Assembly: GCF_900631615.1 (NCBI RefSeq) | Contig: NZ_LR131273.1 | Span: 868,001-932,000 of the forward strand | Direction of reading: 5' to 3' | From: Tsukamurella paurometabola | GTDB lineage: Bacteria > Actinomycetota > Actinomycetes > Mycobacteriales > Mycobacteriaceae | Length of the DNA: 64,000 nt | In this document: positions 8,922 through 16,672 of the stretch, one piece after another | Numbering within the stretch: position 1 is the stretch's first letter | Layout of the letters: every line of letters begins with the position of its first letter | Position numbers and translations under genes: made by a program | The notes under the pieces: generated by a model | The model's database searches: none | The model's input: the letters and a program-made list of their open reading frames with translations, nothing else | Told to the model about the DNA's origin: nothing

Positions 8922-9617
8922 TCAGCCTGATCCGAGCGGGCCCTGGCCGCGGAGCTCGCGGACCAAGCGAAGCGCACCGGCACCGTCGGGCAGCTCATCC
9001 ATCCCTGCGGTCAGCGCCATCCCGAGGCAGGCACCGCTGATCACGCGGTCGGCGTACTCCAGCGGATCGCCCCACGGCAGGAAGGGCTTCGCGACGAGAA
9101 GGGACGCGACGCCGTGCACAACGGTGAGCATCCGCAGCGCGATGGGCTGGGGGTCCCCAGGCGGGTAGTACCCCAGCTCCTGCAAGTCGCGGACGTTCTG
9201 CTCGAGGTGTGCGAAGGCCGCGGTGTTCAACACCACGTCGACATCGGAGGCGTAGTCCGATGGGGTCATCGCCGCGAGCCGGTACAGCTCAGGCGTGGCG
9301 AGCGCGAACCGGACGAAGGCGAGTCCCTGCGCTCGCGCCGCGTCGAGCGGGGTGGGTGCGCCGGCCTCGGCCTCAGACAGGGCATCATCGAGCTGCCCGA
9401 GGTACCGGGCAACGACCGCCGTGAGGAGGGCATCCTTGTCCGGGTAGTGCAGGTAGATCGACGGCGGGGTGACCCCGGCGCGCTGCGCCACGGCCCGGAT
9501 CGACACGGCCTCGGCGCTGCCCGTCTCGATGAGCAGGTCCGTGGCGGCGTCGAGGATCTCGGCCGCCAGCCGCTCCCCGTCGCCGCGTTTGTTCCGCCGC
9601 CGTCGTGCCTGCTCCAT
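8922..9617 (-). CDS. TetR/AcrR-family repressor, probably of the MMPL operon
   Basis: A 231-residue TetR-family protein. The N-terminal helix-turn-helix (about residues 15-62: AAEILDAATDLLIETG, then VAQRAGVTPPSIYLHYPDKDALL) is canonical; the C-terminal ligand domain resembles the WHG-type TetR domain. It starts 4 bp after the MMPL transporter stop, so the two form one operon. The double palindrome before the transporter is its likely operator, giving autoregulation of repressor and exporter together. Confidence 0.88.
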   Translation of the reverse strand: MEQARRRRNKRGDGERLAAEILDAATDLLIETGSAEAVSIRAVAQRAGVTPPSIYLHYPDKDALLTAVVARYLGQLDDALSEAEAGAPTPLDAARAQGLAFVRFALATPELYRLAAMTPSDYASDVDVVLNTAAFAHLEQNVRDLQELGYYPPGDPQPIALRMLTVVHGVASLLVAKPFLPWGDPLEYADRVISGACLGMALTAGMDELPDGAGALRLVRELRGQGPLGSG

Positions 9618-9621
9618 AGCT

Positions 9622-11787
9622 TCAGGATTCTCGCAGACCCACGCGGTCGTACAGCCGCTTCATCGGCGCGGGCGCCCACCAGTTCCACACGCCGGCCACC
9701 CGCATGAAGGCGGGGACGAGCAGCATCCGGATCAGGGTGGCGTCCAGCAGCACCGCGATCATCATGCCCACGCCGAACATCTTCATGAACGAGACGCCTG
9801 CGAATCCGATGGCGGCGAAGACGATCGCCATGAGCAGCGCCGCGGCGGTCACCACGCGGCCGGTGCGGGTGATGCCCATAGCGACGGCCTCGTCGTTGGC
9901 CGCGTGGTCCTTGGCCGGGGCGTGGTCCCAGAACTCCTTGATCCGCGACAGCAGGAACACCTCGTAGTCCATGGAGAGACCGAAGGCGATGCAGAACATG
10001 AGGACGGGCATGTTCGCGATGATCGCGCCGGTCACCGTGGTGTCGAGCCCGCCGAGCCAGCCCCACTGGAAGATCGCCACCAGCGCGCCGAACACCGCCG
10101 ACAGCGAGATCACGTTCATCACCAGGGCCTTGAGCGGCAGTACCAGCGAGCCCGTGAGGAGGAACAGCAGCAGGAAGGTGGTCACCGCGATCACGATGAG
10201 CACCGTCGGCAGGGTGTCGAGGATCGACTGCACGGAGTCCCGGTTGAGCTGCGCGGAACCGCCGAAGGTCGGGGGCGCGGGCGCCTGCACCTCGTGCAGC
10301 CGGTCGAGCTGGTCGGAGGCCGCCTGGGAGAGCGGGTCGAGCGTCGACGAGACCAGCAGCAGTGCGGTCCCGTTCGCCGCCCGGGCGGTCGGGTCACCGT
10401 CGGCCACGCGCTGCCCGGCGAGGTACGTGCCCGACGGTGCCACCACCGCCCCGGTGTCCGGCACCTGCGAGAGGCGCACGGCGTAGTCGGCCACGGCACC
10501 GTCGTCGACGGGGTCGGTGAGGACGATGCTGACCTGGCCGGAGGCGTCCTCGGCGAAGTCGGAGCGGATGGTGTCGCCGACCTGGTGCGAGGTCGCGGTC
10601 TTCGGCAGCACGCGGTCGTCCGGGAAGCCGAAATGGATGCTCAGGAATGGAGTCCCGAGGATCAGCAGCAGTGCGATGAGCGCCAGGCCGATGGGTACGG
10701 CGCGCCGCAGCACGGCCCGGGTGAGCCGGTAGAAGTGGCTGTCCTGCGGTGCGGGTTCCGCGCGGCGGCGGCCGATCTTCAGGGCGTCCACCCGGTCGCC
10801 GAGCACCGTGAGGATCGCGGGCGTGAGGATCAGCGTGGCGAGCGCGGCGAAGGCGACCACGGCGACGCCGGCGTAGGCGAAGGAGCGCAGGAAGTACATC
10901 GGGAAGATCGCCATCGCGGCCAGCGACAGGCCGACGATGACCGCGGAGAACAGCACGGTGCGGCCGGCGGTGTTCATGGTGCGGCGCAGGGCCTCCGGGC
11001 GGTCGCTGCCCGCGGCCACCTCTTCGCGGTAGCGGGAGATCACCAGCAGCGTGTAGTCGATCGCCAGCGCGAGCCCCATCGCGGTGGTGAGGTTGAGCGC
11101 GAAGATCGAGACGTCCGTGAACGTGGTGAAGGCACGCAGGATGCCGGTGGTGGCGATGATCGCCGCGATGCCGATGAGGACCGGGATGGCCGCCGCGATC
11201 AGCCCGCCGAACACCCACACCAGGACCAGGAAGGTGATGGGGATGGCCACGGCCTCGGCGAGCAGCAGATCACTCGAGGACTGGTCGTTGATCTGGGCGT
11301 AGCTGTACGCCTGGCCGCCGGGCGTCATGGTGACCGGCGCGGGCGGCGCCGGGAGCTCCCCGACGATGGCCTTCGCGTTGAGCGGGGCCCGGGACTCGCC
11401 GCCGGCGATGGCGGCGACGATGAGCGCGGTGCGCTTGTCCTCGCTGAGCAGCATCGGGGTGGGCGTGGAGAAGCCGTCGACGACGCTCTCGACGCGGCCG
11501 TCGGCCTTGAGGCGGTCGACCAGGCCGCGGCCGTACGCGCCCGCGGCGGCCTCCTGCCCCTCGGGGATCGAGACGGCGAGGACGAGCGGCAGCCCGCCGC
11601 GGTGGAAGTCGTCGGCCATGCGGTTGTAGGTCTGCATGGCCTCGGCCTGCGGGTCGACGTAGCCGCCGGCCTGCAGCTTGTCGGCGACGCCGGCTCCCGC
11701 GAAGCCCAGCGCGGCGAGCAGGATCACGGCCAGCAGCAGGACGGCCTTCGCGCGGCGCGCGACGAAGCGGGTGAGTGCGTCGATCAT
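9622..11787 (-). CDS. MMPL-family RND transporter
   Basis: A 721-residue exporter of the MMPL/RND type, the family that moves lipids, siderophores or drugs across the mycolate envelope. It has an N-terminal membrane helix, a periplasmic loop (about residues 35-170), a membrane block, a second periplasmic loop (about 390-530) and a final membrane block. Proton-relay region signs include GLALAIDYTLLVISRYREE (about residues 225-245) and, in the second half, FGLSMDYEVFLLSRIKE. At 721 residues it is on the short side for mycobacterial MmpL proteins. First gene of the operon with tetR; controlled by the tandem palindromes upstream. Confidence 0.9.
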   Translation of the reverse strand: MIDALTRFVARRAKAVLLLAVILLAALGFAGAGVADKLQAGGYVDPQAEAMQTYNRMADDFHRGGLPLVLAVSIPEGQEAAAGAYGRGLVDRLKADGRVESVVDGFSTPTPMLLSEDKRTALIVAAIAGGESRAPLNAKAIVGELPAPPAPVTMTPGGQAYSYAQINDQSSSDLLLAEAVAIPITFLVLVWVFGGLIAAAIPVLIGIAAIIATTGILRAFTTFTDVSIFALNLTTAMGLALAIDYTLLVISRYREEVAAGSDRPEALRRTMNTAGRTVLFSAVIVGLSLAAMAIFPMYFLRSFAYAGVAVVAFAALATLILTPAILTVLGDRVDALKIGRRRAEPAPQDSHFYRLTRAVLRRAVPIGLALIALLLILGTPFLSIHFGFPDDRVLPKTATSHQVGDTIRSDFAEDASGQVSIVLTDPVDDGAVADYAVRLSQVPDTGAVVAPSGTYLAGQRVADGDPTARAANGTALLLVSSTLDPLSQAASDQLDRLHEVQAPAPPTFGGSAQLNRDSVQSILDTLPTVLIVIAVTTFLLLFLLTGSLVLPLKALVMNVISLSAVFGALVAIFQWGWLGGLDTTVTGAIIANMPVLMFCIAFGLSMDYEVFLLSRIKEFWDHAPAKDHAANDEAVAMGITRTGRVVTAAALLMAIVFAAIGFAGVSFMKMFGVGMMIAVLLDATLIRMLLVPAFMRVAGVWNWWAPAPMKRLYDRVGLRES

Positions 11788-11805
11788 CGTGCGTCCCCTT
11801 CCAAA

Positions 11806-11840
11806 TGTATTAACGACGTTAAGTTAACAGTGTTAATACA
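11806..11840. promoter_or_regulatory. Tandem TetR operators before the MMPL-tetR operon
   Basis: Two perfect 13-bp palindromes, TTAACGACGTTAA (11810-11822) and TTAACAGTGTTAA (11824-11836), lie 14 bp apart centre to centre. They are wrapped in an outer inverted repeat TGTATTAAC...GTTAATACA (11806-11840). The block is A/T-rich in a G/C-rich region and ends 19 bp before the transporter start. The arrangement fits two repressor dimers binding side by side. Confidence 0.85.
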
Positions 11841-11899
11841 GGGGACGTCAACCGACCACGGGCGGAGATCGATCTCCGCCGCCGAGGGAACGAGGGACC

Positions 11900-12523
11900 T
11901 CAGACGCCGCCGAGGCGGTTCTCGCCGAGGGAGTGCACGAAGCGCGGGCCGAGAAGGGCCAGCTCGCGGGCGTAGGCGTCCGCCCAGCCGCCGAACGGGA
12001 TGTGCGCCAGGTACTCGTTGCGGAAGCGGTCGTCCTCGGACACCTCGGTGGCGCAGAAGTCGGGGATCGCGAGGTCGGTCACGGGACCGCCGCGCTCCAC
12101 CTCCGCCATCACGAGCGGGGCGTTCGCGCCCAGGAAGTCGTCGATGACCCAGCCGTCCTCGCCGAGCCACATGGAGTAGCGCACCTTGGCGACGACGTGC
12201 TCGGCGCGGCGCACGATCTGGCCGGCGACCAGGGCGTCGAGCTCGCGTTCGGCCTCGTAGCGGGTGCCGCTCACGGCCGGCCCCTTGGCCGTCATCGTCC
12301 CGGTGGTCACGCCGTCGAGCGCATCGACGAGGGCCCCGGGATCGTCGGCGAGTTCCGCCGGCGCCGGCCCCTGCACGCGAACGCGGACGGCGTAGCCGTC
12401 GGCGGCGAACAGGTACGCCTGCACGATGAGGGTCGGAGCGGGGTCGAGCGCAGCGGCCTCGGGGACCTCGCGCACGAAGAACTTGCGCTCGAACTCGAAG
12501 TCCCCGAAACCCTGCTCAGACAT
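11900..12523 (-). CDS. CYTH-domain protein (triphosphate tunnel metalloenzyme type)
   Basis: A 207-residue CYTH protein. Near the N-terminus EFERKF supplies the ExExK signature that binds the triphosphate with its metal ions; later strands carry alternating charged residues (VRVRVQG, ERELDALV, YSMWLGEDGWVIDDF, AEVERGG), as in the tunnel fold. Family members hydrolyse inorganic tripolyphosphate or nucleoside triphosphates, or cyclise ATP; the reaction here cannot be told. It is a single-gene unit with no obvious operon partner. Confidence 0.82.
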   Translation of the reverse strand: MSEQGFGDFEFERKFFVREVPEAAALDPAPTLIVQAYLFAADGYAVRVRVQGPAPAELADDPGALVDALDGVTTGTMTAKGPAVSGTRYEAERELDALVAGQIVRRAEHVVAKVRYSMWLGEDGWVIDDFLGANAPLVMAEVERGGPVTDLAIPDFCATEVSEDDRFRNEYLAHIPFGGWADAYARELALLGPRFVHSLGENRLGGV

Positions 12524-12572
12524 GCCCCCACCGTAACCGGTCGGGGCGGCGATCCGCGCGAAGCGGGACCGC

Positions 12573-12779
12573 TCAGACCAGCGTGTAGCCGGCTTCCTTC
12601 ACGGCTGCCTCCACCGCGTCGCGCGCCAGCTCGGCCTCGCTCGCCACGGTCACGGCGCCGGTCTCGACGTTCACCTCGACGCCGGTCACGCCGCCGAGCT
12701 CCGAGATCTCCTCGCGCACCGACGACGCGCAGTGCCCGCAGGTCATGCCGGTCACGGTGTACGTGGTCTCCACTGCCAT
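12573..12779 (-). CDS. CopZ-like heavy-metal-associated (HMA) chaperone
   Basis: A 68-residue HMA-domain protein, MAVETTYTVTGMTCGHCASSV..., with the metal-binding loop MTCGHC that carries Cu(I). Length fits a stand-alone copper chaperone that buffers copper and passes it to a P-type ATPase; no such ATPase is in the window. The ATG at 12779 follows a GGAG ribosome site; the longer open frame upstream is unrelated. A CsoR-type palindrome lies about 47 bp upstream, which supports copper induction. Confidence 0.9.
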   Translation of the reverse strand: MAVETTYTVTGMTCGHCASSVREEISELGGVTGVEVNVETGAVTVASEAELARDAVEAAVKEAGYTLV

Positions 12780-12825
12780 ATCTCGCTCCTTCACCACTGG
12801 CGCGATCGTCGCGCACCTCGAATGG

Positions 12826-12840
12826 TACCCCCTAGGGGTA
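12826..12840. promoter_or_regulatory. CsoR-type copper operator
   Basis: TACCCCCTAGGGGTA: a perfect inverted repeat TACCCC-CTA-GGGGTA in the divergent gap between the copper chaperone and the Nudix gene. It closely resembles the GC-flanked palindromes bound by the copper sensor CsoR. No csoR gene is in the window, so the regulator would act from elsewhere. Confidence 0.65.
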
Positions 12841-12924
12841 TCGGGCCGCCACCGCGGCCGCACCACCACCGTGCCCCACCTCGCGGCGCGCGTCTCCCCG
12901 CGGATCGGTTCGTACTCTAGAAGC

Positions 12925-13401
12925 ATGCCCATTCCCGAGTACGTGCGCCGCGTCCGCACGAAGATCGGCACCGACCTGCTGTGGCTGCCCGGCGTCGCCG
13001 CGGTGGTCGTCAACGAGACCGGCGAGGTCCTGCTCGGCCGCCGCGCCGACACCGGGGAGTGGGCGTCGATCGCCGGCATCCTCGAACCCGGCGAGCAGCC
13101 CGCCGAGGCCATCGTCCGCGAGATCCGCGAGGAGGCCGGCGTCGAGGCGGAGGTGCTCGACCTGCTGTCGATCCGCACCGACGAGCCCGTCCACTACCCG
13201 AACGGCGATGTCGCGCAGTACCTCACGCTGCTGTTCCTGTGCCGGTACGTCGACGGCGAGGCACACGTCGCCGACGACGAGTCGCTCGAGATCGCCTGGT
13301 TCCGCCCCGAGTCGCTGCCGCCGATGCCGCCGCGGCAGACCGAGCGGATCCGCCGCGGCCTCGCCGCCCTCCGCGGCGACACCCGCCCGGCCTGGCAGTA
13401 G
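12925..13401 (+). CDS. Nudix hydrolase
   Basis: A 158-residue Nudix protein. The box G-x5-E-x7-REIREEAGV is complete (GILEPGE then QPAEAIV then REIREEAGV, about residues 50-72). It cleaves a nucleoside diphosphate linked to another moiety, using the box glutamates to hold divalent metal; the substrate is open. ATG 12925 (MPIPEYVRRVRTKIG) is chosen because it begins the conserved region; the frame upstream overlaps the CopZ promoter and is not coding. Confidence 0.88.
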   Translation: MPIPEYVRRVRTKIGTDLLWLPGVAAVVVNETGEVLLGRRADTGEWASIAGILEPGEQPAEAIVREIREEAGVEAEVLDLLSIRTDEPVHYPNGDVAQYLTLLFLCRYVDGEAHVADDESLEIAWFRPESLPPMPPRQTERIRRGLAALRGDTRPAWQ

Positions 13402-13404
13402 CCG

Positions 13405-13475
13405 TTCCGAAAGTCGAATCGAGCGCGGCGGGACGGCGATACATGCCGCCCCACCTCGCTCGATGGAAGTTTCGG
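13405..13475 (+). repeat. 71-bp palindromic element, left copy
   Basis: An imperfect hairpin: 13407-13425 can pair with 13457-13475, with further pairing inward around a GATACAT loop. It begins with TTCCGAAAGTCGA and ends with GAAGTTTCGG. The reverse complement of 14428-14498 has the same length, the same first 13 bases, a similar core and nearly the same end, so these are two members of one repeat family in inverted orientation around the DUF559-type gene. Confidence 0.7.
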
Positions 13476-13484
13476 GAGCGGCTC

Positions 13485-13524
13485 CGTCCACAGGTGTGCG
13501 TACGAAACCTTTTTCGTCCACAGG
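13485..13524 (+). repeat. Direct repeat CGTCCACAGG x2 before the DUF559-type gene
   Basis: CGTCCACAGG occurs at 13485-13494 and again at 13515-13524, 30 bp apart, between the left palindromic element and the start codon. The word resembles the TTGTCCACA DnaA-box core but lacks its first bases. It may be a promoter-region motif of this gene family; the role is unknown. Confidence 0.4.
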
Positions 13525-13574
13525 CGAGCGGTTTTCCGGCCCGACGCGGCGTCGGCTGCGACGACGATCTGAGC

Positions 13575-14431
13575 GTGAACGAACTGATCGCGGAGGTCGC
13601 CGCGCAGAACGGCGGTGTCGTCGGCCGCCGCCACCTGGTCGGGCTCGGCGTCGATCCGGCCGACGTCGCCGAGCTCGTGCGGGCCCGTGTCCTGATCCCG
13701 ATCCGGCGCGGTTGGTACGCGACCGCGACCGCGAGCCCGGAGGTCGTCACGGCGGTCGAGGCCGGGGCGACACTGACCTGCCTCTCGGCGCTGGCTCGCA
13801 CACCCGGGATCTGGATACCACCGGTCGCCAAGCGCACCCACGTGCGGTGGCCGGCGCACCGCCGCACGCCGCTCAGAACACAGAAGGGGTGCCGCGGCCA
13901 GTCTCGCTGGGGACCTCGTTGCGGGCTGTCGATCCGCTGCACCTCGCTCTGCAGTGCGCCGTCAACTGCATCGACGAGGACTACGTCGTGGCCGTCCTGG
14001 ATTCGCTTCTCCGATCGCCCGACCCGCACACCGTGCAGGAGGTGCGCGACGTCTTCGAGGGTGCACCGTTGCGGATCCAGCGGCTGCTCGGCGATCTGGA
14101 TCCGGCCGCGCAGTCGGGCACCGAGTCCGTGACGCGCCATCGACTCCGGTCGGCGAACATCCGCGTGCGCAGCCAAGTGACGATTCCCACGGTGGGACGA
14201 GTGGATCTGCTCGTCGGCGACCGGCTGATCATCGAGTGCGACAGCAGGGGATTCCACGACGACGCACACCAGCGCAGAGAGGACGCGCGGCGCGACCGGA
14301 AGTCGACCGTCGGCGGCTACCACGTTCTGCGTATCGACTACGCCGACGTCATGTTCGGCTGGGACAGCGTGTTCGCCGACATCACCGACATGGCGTGCTC
14401 CCGGCGACACCTCGGAGCGGTCCGGATCTGA
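13575..14431 (+). pseudogene. DUF559-type nuclease-like protein with AbiEi-like N-domain, frameshifted
   Basis: The gene reads in two frames. From GTG 13575 the first encodes a winged-helix-like N-domain (NELIAEVAAQNGGVVGRRHL, LIPIRRGWYAT, LTCLSALA), as in AbiEi-like or DUF559 proteins. Near 13870-13900 (a GGGG at 13886-13889) the coding signal moves to the minus-one frame and gives LGTSLRAVDPLHLALQCA and then a Vsr/DUF559 endonuclease-like core: VGRVDLLVGDRLIIECDSRGFH, EDARRDRKS, GYHVLRIDY. Those acidic residues suit a PD-(D/E)xK nuclease. A single missing base would restore one protein of about 285 residues. Either a real mutation or a sequencing error is possible. It is bracketed by inverted palindromic elements. 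Confidence 0.72.
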
Positions 14432-14498
14432 AACTCCACTCCATCGGGGCGGGGCGAAGAATATCGTCGCCCCGGCCCGATGGAGTCGACTTTCGGAA
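14428..14498 (-). repeat. 71-bp palindromic element, right copy (inverted)
   Basis: The hairpin arms are 14428-14448 and 14476-14496 around an AAGAATATCG-like loop. Read on the minus strand it aligns end to end with the copy at 13405-13475. It overlaps the stop codon of the DUF559-type gene, so it may also act as its terminator. Confidence 0.7.
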
Positions 14499-14558
14499 CT
14501 CAGACCACGTACAACGGCAGGCGCAGGGCGCACGGCCGCCGCGCTCATCGGCTGAGGC

Positions 14559-15056
14559 TCAGTTCCCGGGCCGCGCCGCCAGCAGCGGTTCCAGAGCCGC
14601 GCGCAGGGCGTAATCGTTGCGGGCCCAGGCCTGGACGACGGAGCCGTCGGTGAGCTGGATCCCCATGCCGTACCGGCGCCGCGGCACGGTGCGCAGCCGC
14701 CCCATGGCGCGGGCTGTGGACCAGGCCGGGAAGTCCTCGGGCTTCGCCTTACGGGGATGATCGGGCGCCTTCCCGGGGAGGATCCGGGCGATCTCGGCGA
14801 CGGGGATCGTCTCCTCGCCGCAGCGCAGCTCCTCGGGCGTGATCGCCATCGAGACGTGAGTGCGGCCGGCCGTGACCTGCAGCCACACGAAGGCCTGGGT
14901 GGCGAGACCCAGCAGCAGCCAGATCCACCACTCGGAGGTGCGGCCGGCCAGCAGCCATTGCGTGAGGATCATCCCCACCGTCGCCACGGGCACGATCAGC
15001 AGCCACACGCGCGAGAGCCCCCGCTCGGCGTAGAGCGGTGCCGCGGACCCGCTCAC
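14559..15056 (-). CDS. DUF3093-family membrane protein
   Basis: A 165-residue protein with two membrane helices near the N-terminus (LSRVWLLIVPVATVGMILTQ and WWIWLLLGLATQAFVWLQV) and a soluble C-terminal part with MAITPEELRCGEETIPVAEIARI and VVQAWARNDYALRAALEPLL, the pattern I associate with DUF3093. Function unknown. The GTG start at 15056 overlaps the stop of the preceding gene (GTGA), which decides it against longer versions. It is the last gene of the haem operon. Confidence 0.72.
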   Translation of the reverse strand: MSGSAAPLYAERGLSRVWLLIVPVATVGMILTQWLLAGRTSEWWIWLLLGLATQAFVWLQVTAGRTHVSMAITPEELRCGEETIPVAEIARILPGKAPDHPRKAKPEDFPAWSTARAMGRLRTVPRRRYGMGIQLTDGSVVQAWARNDYALRAALEPLLAARPGN

Positions 15057-15658
15057 CGGCGAGCCGCCGTCACGCCCGGATTGCAGTACTCGAGCGATTC
15101 GCGGCTGTTCGCGCAGATGATCGCCCCCACCACCGCGATCGCCGCGAGGATCGCCGGGATCGCGACTGTGGCGTTGTGCGAGAAGAAGGCCATCACGCCC
15201 TGCACGAGGACGAACGCGGCGACGAACTGCAGCGCGAGCCGCGCCCAGTTCTGCCCGCGCCACAGGAAGTACACGAGGACCGCGGCCACAGCGACGCCGA
15301 CGACGACCGTGACGATCGCGAGAACGAAGGTCGCGGTGTCGTACTGCTCGAAGGTCTTGTACTGCTCGCGTGAGGTCCGCGCGAGGAAGCCGTCGCCCTC
15401 ACGCATGGCATCGAACTGCTCTCGCAGCTCCTTCGAGCCGCGCGTCGAGATCGCCTGCGCGACGCGGGAGATCGCCGCCGCGAGGATCACGAAGATCCAC
15501 AGCTGCACGGAGAGTTTCACATCGTCGGGCCGGGGCCCGCGCTCGGGCTTGGGCACGGGCGGCGGCGCGGGCCAGGTGGGCGGCTGCGGGCCGGGACCGG
15601 GCCAGACGGGGCCCTGGTGGTGGAATCCTCCGCTCACCAGGTTCCCCTGTTCAGCCAT
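15053..15658 (-). CDS. Proline-rich membrane protein of the hem operon (Rv0513-like position)
   Basis: A 201-residue protein: a cytoplasmic Pro/Gly-rich head (about 45 residues), a membrane segment ([20 protein letters not shown]), a polar stretch with charged residues, then three further hydrophobic segments. No catalytic motif is visible. It starts 25 bp inside the end of hemB, so it is translated with the haem operon; a membrane protein occupies the same place after hemB in mycobacteria. Role unknown. Confidence 0.72.
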   Translation of the reverse strand: MAEQGNLVSGGFHHQGPVWPGPGPQPPTWPAPPPVPKPERGPRPDDVKLSVQLWIFVILAAAISRVAQAISTRGSKELREQFDAMREGDGFLARTSREQYKTFEQYDTATFVLAIVTVVVGVAVAAVLVYFLWRGQNWARLALQFVAAFVLVQGVMAFFSHNATVAIPAILAAIAVVGAIICANSRESLEYCNPGVTAARR

Positions 15659-16626
15659 CCCGCCGCCTCGGTCGCCCAGTACGTGAGCACGATGTCGGCG
15701 CCGGCGCGACGGATCGACAGCAACGACTCCCGGATCGCGGCGTCACGGTCGATCCAGCCGTTCTGCGCCGCGGCGGTGATCATCGCGTACTCCCCCGAGA
15801 TCTGGTACGCGGCAACGGGGACCGGCGACGCGGCGGCCACGTCGGCCAGCACGTCGAGGTAGCTCATGGCGGGCTTGACCATCACGATGTCGGCGCCCTC
15901 GGCGAGGTCGAGCTCCAGCTCGCGCAGCGACTCCCGCCGGTTCGCGGAATCCTGCTGGTACGTCCGGCGGTCGCCCTGCAGCGACGAGCCGACGGCCTCG
16001 CGGAACGGGCCGTAGAACGGCGAGGCGTACTTCGCGGTGTACGCGAGCAGCGAGACGTCCTGGTGGCCGGCGGCATCCAGCGCGGAGCGCAGGACGCCGA
16101 TCTGGCCGTCCATCATCCCCGACGGTCCCAGCATGTGCGCGCCCGCATCGGCCTGCGCGACACCCATCAGCACGTAGCGCTCCAGGGTGGCGTCGTTGTC
16201 GACGCGCCCGGCACCGTCGAGCACGCCGCAGTGGCCGTGCGAGGTGAACTCGTCCAGGCACGTGTCCGCCATGACCACGGTCGCGTCGCCGAGGTCGTCC
16301 CGCAGGGCCCGCAGGCCGCGGTTGAGGATCCCGTCGGGGTTCCACGACGCGCTGCCCTCGGCGTCCTTGTCGGCGTCGTCGGGGACGCCGAACAGCATGA
16401 TCCCGCCGATGCCCTCGCGCACGGCCTCCTCCGCGGCGGCGCGCAGCGAGTCGACGGTGTGCTGGACGACGCCCGGCATCGACGAGATCGGCAGCGGCGC
16501 GTCGATCCCGTCGCGCACGAACATCGGCAGGACGAGCTGCCGGGGCTCCACCGAGACCTCGGCGACGAGCCGCCGGACGGCGGGCGTGCTGCGCAGCCTG
16601 CGGGGACGGACCTGAGGAAAACTCAT
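15634..16626 (-). CDS. hemB: Delta-aminolevulinic acid dehydratase (porphobilinogen synthase)
   Basis: A 330-residue HemB that joins two 5-aminolevulinates into porphobilinogen in the cytoplasm. Both active-site lysines are visible, in [16 protein letters not shown] and [11 protein letters not shown]. The metal loop reads [14 protein letters not shown]: one of the cysteines of the zinc-dependent type is replaced by Asp, so this looks like the magnesium/potassium-type enzyme. Fourth gene of hemA-hemC-cobA/hemD-hemB, 46 bp after the fusion gene. Confidence 0.96.
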   Translation of the reverse strand: MSFPQVRPRRLRSTPAVRRLVAEVSVEPRQLVLPMFVRDGIDAPLPISSMPGVVQHTVDSLRAAAEEAVREGIGGIMLFGVPDDADKDAEGSASWNPDGILNRGLRALRDDLGDATVVMADTCLDEFTSHGHCGVLDGAGRVDNDATLERYVLMGVAQADAGAHMLGPSGMMDGQIGVLRSALDAAGHQDVSLLAYTAKYASPFYGPFREAVGSSLQGDRRTYQQDSANRRESLRELELDLAEGADIVMVKPAMSYLDVLADVAAASPVPVAAYQISGEYAMITAAAQNGWIDRDAAIRESLLSIRRAGADIVLTYWATEAAGWLNRGTW

Positions 16627-16672
16627 GGTTCCAGCCTACGGACGGCGCCGGGAGCGCAGCCAGCGGGCCGCA

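Noticed and set aside
9469-12147. An 892-codon open frame on the plus strand opposite the MMPL transporter
   Set aside because: The translation is His/Arg/Glu-rich low complexity, and the minus strand has an unbroken MMPL protein with membrane helices and family motifs.
13485-13524. DnaA boxes or a replication origin
   Set aside because: CGTCCACAGG shares only the TCCACA core with a DnaA box; there are just two copies and no dnaA, dnaN or A/T-rich unwinding region.
13870-13900. Programmed -1 frameshifting in the DUF559-type gene
   Set aside because: No X-XXY-YYZ slippery heptamer is present in the right frame; a mutation or base-call error is simpler.
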